Source: Anaerolineae bacterium (lineage in GTDB: Bacteria; Chloroflexota; Anaerolineae; Anaerolineales; Villigracilaceae). From it: a stretch of DNA of 64,000 nt. A program made the translations under genes and the position numbers. The notes under the pieces were generated by a model that was not told where the DNA came from, ran no database searches, and saw only the letters and a program-made list of their open reading frames with translations. Positions 60,218 through 64,000 of the stretch are shown piece after piece; position 1 is the stretch's first letter; every line of letters starts with the position of its first letter. The stretch spans positions 1 through 64,000 of the forward strand of contig JABGOQ010000133.1 in the NCBI GenBank assembly GCA_018645405.1, in the 5' to 3' direction.

Positions 60218-60559
60218 CTATCCAATCATAAAGACTTTGCGGACGGTTTCAATGATGTGGCTGGTGCCGCACCATCCATTGCGCAGAAAAATGGCATCGC
60301 CCGCTTTGACTTCGGAGACTTCGCCATCATCGCTGATCAGTTTCCAATGCCCCTGAAGGATATAGCAGAATTCATCGCTTTCTCTTTCCATACGATATTT
60401 TCCAGGCGTACATTCCCAGATGCCAGACTCACGTCCTTCGTCATCGCTATAAACTTCTAACCAAGATGTTTCTGGCGCAGAGCCTTCGAGTGATGTGGGG
60501 TGCACGCCCAGGCTTTCTAACCCTTGTTCCATAACTTGTTTTTTGACTGGCAATTTCAT
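60218..60559 (-). CDS. Cupin-domain protein
   Basis: 113 aa. Single small beta-barrel: 'SGIWECTPGKYRMERESDEFCYILQGHWKLISDDGEVSEVKAGDAIFLRNGWCGTSHIIETVRKVFMI'. The first cupin motif is degenerate (PGKYRMERESDEFCYILQG, with Glu/Cys where His-X-His is usual) and the second reads GDAIFLRNGWCGTS, so metal binding is uncertain. Resembles the (S)-ureidoglycine/EutQ-like 'DUF861' cupins. Follows the DmsC-like gene on the same strand by 36 bp. Confidence 0.82.
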   Translation of the reverse strand: MKLPVKKQVMEQGLESLGVHPTSLEGSAPETSWLEVYSDDEGRESGIWECTPGKYRMERESDEFCYILQGHWKLISDDGEVSEVKAGDAIFLRNGWCGTSHIIETVRKVFMIG

Positions 60560-60595
60560 GATTTGCTCCTTCAGAAAAATAGATGGATGGTAGAT

Positions 60596-61453
60596 TTAAA
60601 TACCACTAAATTCGCGGGCAGTATAAAATAGAAATCTATCCGCTAATTCCGCCGATAAAATGAGTACAAAGCAAAGCGCATAAAAAACGGGATGTGTTTT
60701 TGCCTGAGAGAGTGTAGTGCTCAGGCAAACTATGCCCGCGATATTCAAAAATATGCGAAGGTAAAAAATGTTTTTATAGCCTTCCCATAATTTTTGAATG
60801 GTATCTTTGTGTGAAGCTGAAGCATAATTTATTGTTCTGCCAATTATTAAAATAGATTCAATCCCAAGAAACAAGAGAGTCCATTTTGTTAATATAGTTA
60901 GAATATCATTGTGGATAGATGCACTCAACGAAAACCCTCTGAACGCAAAAATTGTGCCAGCTACTACGCTACCGAGAATTAAGGCTGTCAGGAAGAATGA
61001 AGTTGGCGTAAAAAAAGCGTTCCAAATCGGGACGGTTCTCAGCATATATACTCGGGACATTGAAAATACGAGCATATAACCAAAAAATATCGCCAACCAG
61101 ATAAGGGCTGCTTGCATCTTCACGGAATCAATTTGCGCCCACAGAAAAAAAGCGACAGCGAGACTCGATAAGGTGAAGAAAAGAGCAAAGGCGATTTCAC
61201 GGCTCAACCAGGATGCGCGGAAGTTGCTAATTGCTCTATAGGCGATGAAGGGGCTTCCCAGATGTGCCAATGAAATTGACAAGCTAAAGATCATAATTGC
61301 AACGGTGATCATCAAGGGAGTCAAAATTAACGCATTTGCATGAGCCAAATCAGATTGAAGAGCCAAATAATGGCGGAGAGCCATCAATACCCAAAATGCG
61401 CCCACCGCCATTTGGGAAAAAGTTGTGAAGAGGACTAAAGACCATTTCTTCAT
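60596..61453 (-). CDS. dmsC: DMSO-reductase-type membrane anchor subunit
   Basis: 285 aa from ATG 61453 (MKKWSLVLFTTFSQMAVGAFWVLMALRHYLA), one base after the stop of the iron-sulfur subunit; a longer frame begins at 61510 inside that gene. Eight or so hydrophobic segments, with the DmsC hallmarks SLVLFTTFSQMAVGA, SLSISLAHLGSPFIAYRAISNFRASWLSREIAF and FSMSRVYMLRTVPIWNAFFTPTSFFLTAL. Anchors the catalytic and electron-transfer subunits and takes electrons from quinol. Confidence 0.88.
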   Translation of the reverse strand: MKKWSLVLFTTFSQMAVGAFWVLMALRHYLALQSDLAHANALILTPLMITVAIMIFSLSISLAHLGSPFIAYRAISNFRASWLSREIAFALFFTLSSLAVAFFLWAQIDSVKMQAALIWLAIFFGYMLVFSMSRVYMLRTVPIWNAFFTPTSFFLTALILGSVVAGTIFAFRGFSLSASIHNDILTILTKWTLLFLGIESILIIGRTINYASASHKDTIQKLWEGYKNIFYLRIFLNIAGIVCLSTTLSQAKTHPVFYALCFVLILSAELADRFLFYTAREFSGI

Positions 61454-61454
61454 C

Positions 61455-62072
61455 TTAGACCTCTTCCCGATTTGCAATTTCTGTGGGTTCGGAATCCGTT
61501 CTATGAGCATCTTTATGCGGCGTGATCAGGAAGGCGGGTTCAGTCAACTCGGAGTCAGGCAAAGGGAAGACATTCGTTGCGTCTTTGTGTTTTTCATTTA
61601 GCTCGGAGAGTTCGCCGAAATCCAAAACCCGCATCGGGCAGGCGGCTACGCAAGTTGGAGGTTTTCCTTGATCAAGTTCGTCGTGGCAGAAGGTACATTT
61701 TGTCATTTTCCCCGCTTTTTCGTCATATTGTGGCGCGCCATAGGGACATGCCCAGGCGCAGTAGCCGCAACCGATACATGTTTCCGTGTTGACCAAAACG
61801 ATGCCGTCTTCGCGTTTGTGTATTGCCCCCGTTGGGCAAACTTCCGCGCAGATGGGACGCTCGCAATGGTTGCAAGACATGGAAAGATTATAGGCAAAGA
61901 CATTGGGTATCCAGGTATCATCAGATTGTTGCCAATCACCACCGGCAACTTCATAAACTCTACGCCATAAGAGTCCGACTTCCAAGCCATGCTTATCTTT
62001 GCAGGCGACCTGACAAGCCTTGCACCCGGAGCAAGCTGTTGAGTCGAGATAAAAAGCGTATTGTTTCACCAT
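61455..62072 (-). CDS. dmsB: DMSO-reductase-type iron-sulfur subunit
   Basis: 205 aa. Four ferredoxin-type cysteine groups: ACSGCKACQVACKDKH, SCNHCERPICAEVCPTGAI, TCIGCGYCAWACPYGAPQYDEKAGKMTKCTFC and CVAACPMRVLDFGEL, as in DmsB-type four-cluster subunits. It relays electrons between the membrane anchor and the molybdopterin subunit. Start codon directly follows the DmsA-like stop (62072/62073). Confidence 0.95.
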   Translation of the reverse strand: MVKQYAFYLDSTACSGCKACQVACKDKHGLEVGLLWRRVYEVAGGDWQQSDDTWIPNVFAYNLSMSCNHCERPICAEVCPTGAIHKREDGIVLVNTETCIGCGYCAWACPYGAPQYDEKAGKMTKCTFCHDELDQGKPPTCVAACPMRVLDFGELSELNEKHKDATNVFPLPDSELTEPAFLITPHKDAHRTDSEPTEIANREEV

Positions 62073-64000
62073 CTAGCTTTTTACCTTCTCTATTTGCACC
62101 ATGATGGTGTGCAGGGCGTTGCTGAATGCCCAAGGGGTCCATTTTTCAGAGGTTAGAACATTGGTCGAGCCGCTCTGGTCAACGCCCTCTTCATTTGGAT
62201 TCCACCACGCTCCAGCGGGAATATCCACTACGCCGGGCATAATCCGTTTTGTCACTCGGCAGGGCGTTATGAGCGCACCGCGTTCGTTGAAAACTTTGAC
62301 TTTATCTCCGTTTTTTATATTTCGCTTTTCAGCGTCTACAGGATTGATAAAGACGCGCTGTGGGAAGGCTTCTCTGAGCCAATCGTTATTGTCGTGGGTG
62401 GAGTGAACGCGCCCCATTGAGTGATGCCCCAACGCCTGAAGCGGATATTCTTCGGCTTCTGCCCCAAAAGGGCTTTCCCATTCCTGGATATATTTTGGCA
62501 CTGCCGGAATCACATCAGGTTTGCCCATATCGAATAAGGTTTTTGAAAATATCTCAATCTTGCCAGAAGGTGTGCCCAGCGGATTGACTTCTGGGTCTGC
62601 GCGGAAATCCTCAAATGCGATCGCTGGCTTTGTCACCGGGACAGAATAAACGCCCATATTGGAATCGGCAAACTCATCAAAGGCGGGGACATCAGGGAAG
62701 CGCGCTTCTCGATACGCCTCGATAGCCCACTCAATCCAATCGCGGTCATCACGACCTTGTGTGTATTCCTCGCCAATGCCTAATTTCTCAGCCAATTCAG
62801 CACAAATCTGATAATCACTCTTAGTTTCAGAGAGCGGTTCAACCAGTTTGGGCATTAGAATTAATTCATCCCCGTATTTCCAGCCATCTTCGAGACCCCA
62901 AGTCTCGAATTGGGAGCAGACTGGCAGGATGATATCGGCATACAGCCCCGAAGAAGTCATAAATTGATCTTGGACGACAATCAATTCAACCAGATTTTCA
63001 TCTTGAAGGATTTCTGTAGCGCGGTTGATATTGCCGTGCTGGTTGACAAGCGTATTACAAGCGACTGCGTAAATCAGTTTGATATTGCTGTCTAATTTCT
63101 CCACCCCTTTTACGCCATCTTCTGCGCTCATTTCTTCGCCGCGGAGAGCTGCCTCCGTCCAGAGAAAACTGGGAATCGCGGCTTTGACGGGATTCTCCTC
63201 AACGGGGAAAAGAGACCAAAGTGGACCACCATCATTAGATTGGTACGCCATGCCACTCGCCCAACCACCAGAAATACCAACATTTCCCGTAATCGCGGCT
63301 AACGTACAACCAACCAGAACAGCTTGCTCACCATAGGCGCGGCGTTGCATCCCATAGCCCTGATAGAGTACGCCCGATTTGCTGGTGGCATATTCACGTG
63401 CAATGCGGGCAATTGTTTCATGCGGAATACCCGTGATAGATTCTGCCCATTCAGGTGTTTTCGGAATGCCATCTCTTATGCCTAAAATATAATCTTTATA
63501 ACTTTCTTCCCCTTCCAACCCGGTTGGCATTTGCGTTTCATCAAAGCCAACACAATGGGTGCGTACAAATTCGGCATCGTAGAGATTTTCGGAGATCATC
63601 ACATACGCCATCGCGCTCATCATGGCTACATCTGTGCCCGGGCGGATGGGAATCCACTCATCAGCCAAGCTAACCGCGCTCATGCTCATGCGCGGATCAA
63701 TGCAGACAACTTTGGCACCATTTTCACGCGCCTTTTTGATCAGGAAATCGCTATTGGTGCCATCGCGCATTTCGGCGGGATTCCAACTCCACATCAGGAT
63801 ATATTTAGAATTCAGCCAATCCTGACGCTGGTTGCCGGTTTCATTTGTGCCGTAGATAATTTCAGTAATTTGCTCAATCACTCCCCAGCTGTAGCTACTA
63901 TAGTGATTCAAACAGCCGCCAAATAAATTCATCAGCCGATGAGCGGTATCAGACCCCATCGTATGGCTGCTCCCCCCAGTGCCATAGGGAACGTATAAAG
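62073..64000 (-). CDS. dmsA: DMSO-reductase-family molybdopterin oxidoreductase (N-terminus outside window)
   Basis: 643 residues are visible, running open to the window edge (the first in-frame Met at 63959 is internal), so the signal peptide and any N-terminal Fe-S motif are outside. Blocks: YVPYGTGGSSHTMGSDTAHRLMNLFGG, SKYILMWSWNPAEMRDGTNSDFLIKKARENGAKVVCIDPRMSMSAVSLADEWIPIRPGTDVAMM, CTLAAITGNVGISGGWAS, QDQFMTSSGLYADIILPVCSQFE and the molydopterin-binding domain 'YPLQALGHHSMGRVHSTHDNNDWLREAFPQRVFINPVDAEKRNIKNGDKVKVFNERG'. Substrate unknown: DMSO, N-oxides or similar. First gene of an ABC operon with DmsB- and DmsC-like subunits. Confidence 0.93.
   Translation of the reverse strand, partial: LYVPYGTGGSSHTMGSDTAHRLMNLFGGCLNHYSSYSWGVIEQITEIIYGTNETGNQRQDWLNSKYILMWSWNPAEMRDGTNSDFLIKKARENGAKVVCIDPRMSMSAVSLADEWIPIRPGTDVAMMSAMAYVMISENLYDAEFVRTHCVGFDETQMPTGLEGEESYKDYILGIRDGIPKTPEWAESITGIPHETIARIAREYATSKSGVLYQGYGMQRRAYGEQAVLVGCTLAAITGNVGISGGWASGMAYQSNDGGPLWSLFPVEENPVKAAIPSFLWTEAALRGEEMSAEDGVKGVEKLDSNIKLIYAVACNTLVNQHGNINRATEILQDENLVELIVVQDQFMTSSGLYADIILPVCSQFETWGLEDGWKYGDELILMPKLVEPLSETKSDYQICAELAEKLGIGEEYTQGRDDRDWIEWAIEAYREARFPDVPAFDEFADSNMGVYSVPVTKPAIAFEDFRADPEVNPLGTPSGKIEIFSKTLFDMGKPDVIPAVPKYIQEWESPFGAEAEEYPLQALGHHSMGRVHSTHDNNDWLREAFPQRVFINPVDAEKRNIKNGDKVKVFNERGALITPCRVTKRIMPGVVDIPAGAWWNPNEEGVDQSGSTNVLTSEKWTPWAFSNALHTIMVQIEKVKS

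Overview
The window looks like a chromosome segment of an anaerobic or facultatively anaerobic bacterium, most likely a Chloroflexota (Anaerolineae-like) lineage. The evidence is indirect: two oligopeptide-type binding lipoproteins, one with the charged KEVEV-type linker often seen in that phylum; a large set of MttB-superfamily methyltransferases with corrinoid proteins and a corrinoid activator; a tungsten-type aldehyde:ferredoxin oxidoreductase; and a DMSO-reductase-type complex. No rRNA or intact tRNA gene was found.

Layout. 1-3576 is a mobile-island end: a partial pentapeptide-repeat protein, a DUF4253 protein, a small XRE regulator and a tyrosine integrase reading into a displaced 3' half of tRNA-His. 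3578-5160 is an IS110-type element. 5906-10819 holds a DeoR regulator, a dimethylglycine/sarcosine-dehydrogenase-like flavoprotein and an MttB homologue. 11042-14148 (minus) holds a PHP phosphoesterase, an APH-like kinase and a GntR/UTRA regulator. 14539-20812 is a complete dipeptide-type ABC transporter plus a PRC-barrel protein, divergent from the GntR gene across a tandem palindromic operator. 21101-27266 (minus) is a five-gene operon: MttB homologue, two MtmB-like proteins without pyrrolysine, an MFS transporter and a corrinoid protein. 27720-33420 holds a second GntR regulator, a Nudix protein, a decayed sugar kinase, an FGGY kinase and a PLP decarboxylase, ending at a displaced tRNA-Met 3' half. 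33603-36751 (minus) is the methyl-transfer core: corrinoid activator (RACo-like), a MetH-activation-like protein and a methyl-THF:corrinoid methyltransferase. 36973-53065 is a long plus-strand cluster: AsnC regulator, MttB, corrinoid protein, a second ABC transporter (binding protein and permeases first, ATPases 7 kb later), three more MttB paralogues, a DAO-type flavoprotein and a saccharopine-dehydrogenase-like enzyme. 53300-64000 (minus) holds an EamA transporter, AOR with MoaD, another DAO flavoprotein, an amidohydrolase, a cupin and DmsCBA-like subunits.

How it may work together (inference): methylated amines or betaine-like compounds enter by the two ABC systems and the MFS carrier. Substrate-specific MttB/MtmB-like proteins move methyl groups to the two corrinoid proteins, and the MtgA-like enzyme passes them to tetrahydrofolate. 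RACo and the MetH-activation-like protein keep the corrinoid reduced. The flavoproteins may oxidise the partly demethylated products, and AOR and the DMSO-reductase-like complex may handle aldehydes and terminal electron transfer.

The most notable observations are the tandem pyrrolysine-free MtmB homologues at 23023-25789 and a dispersed family of about 140-bp hairpin repeats (at least ten full or partial copies) in the intergenic spaces.
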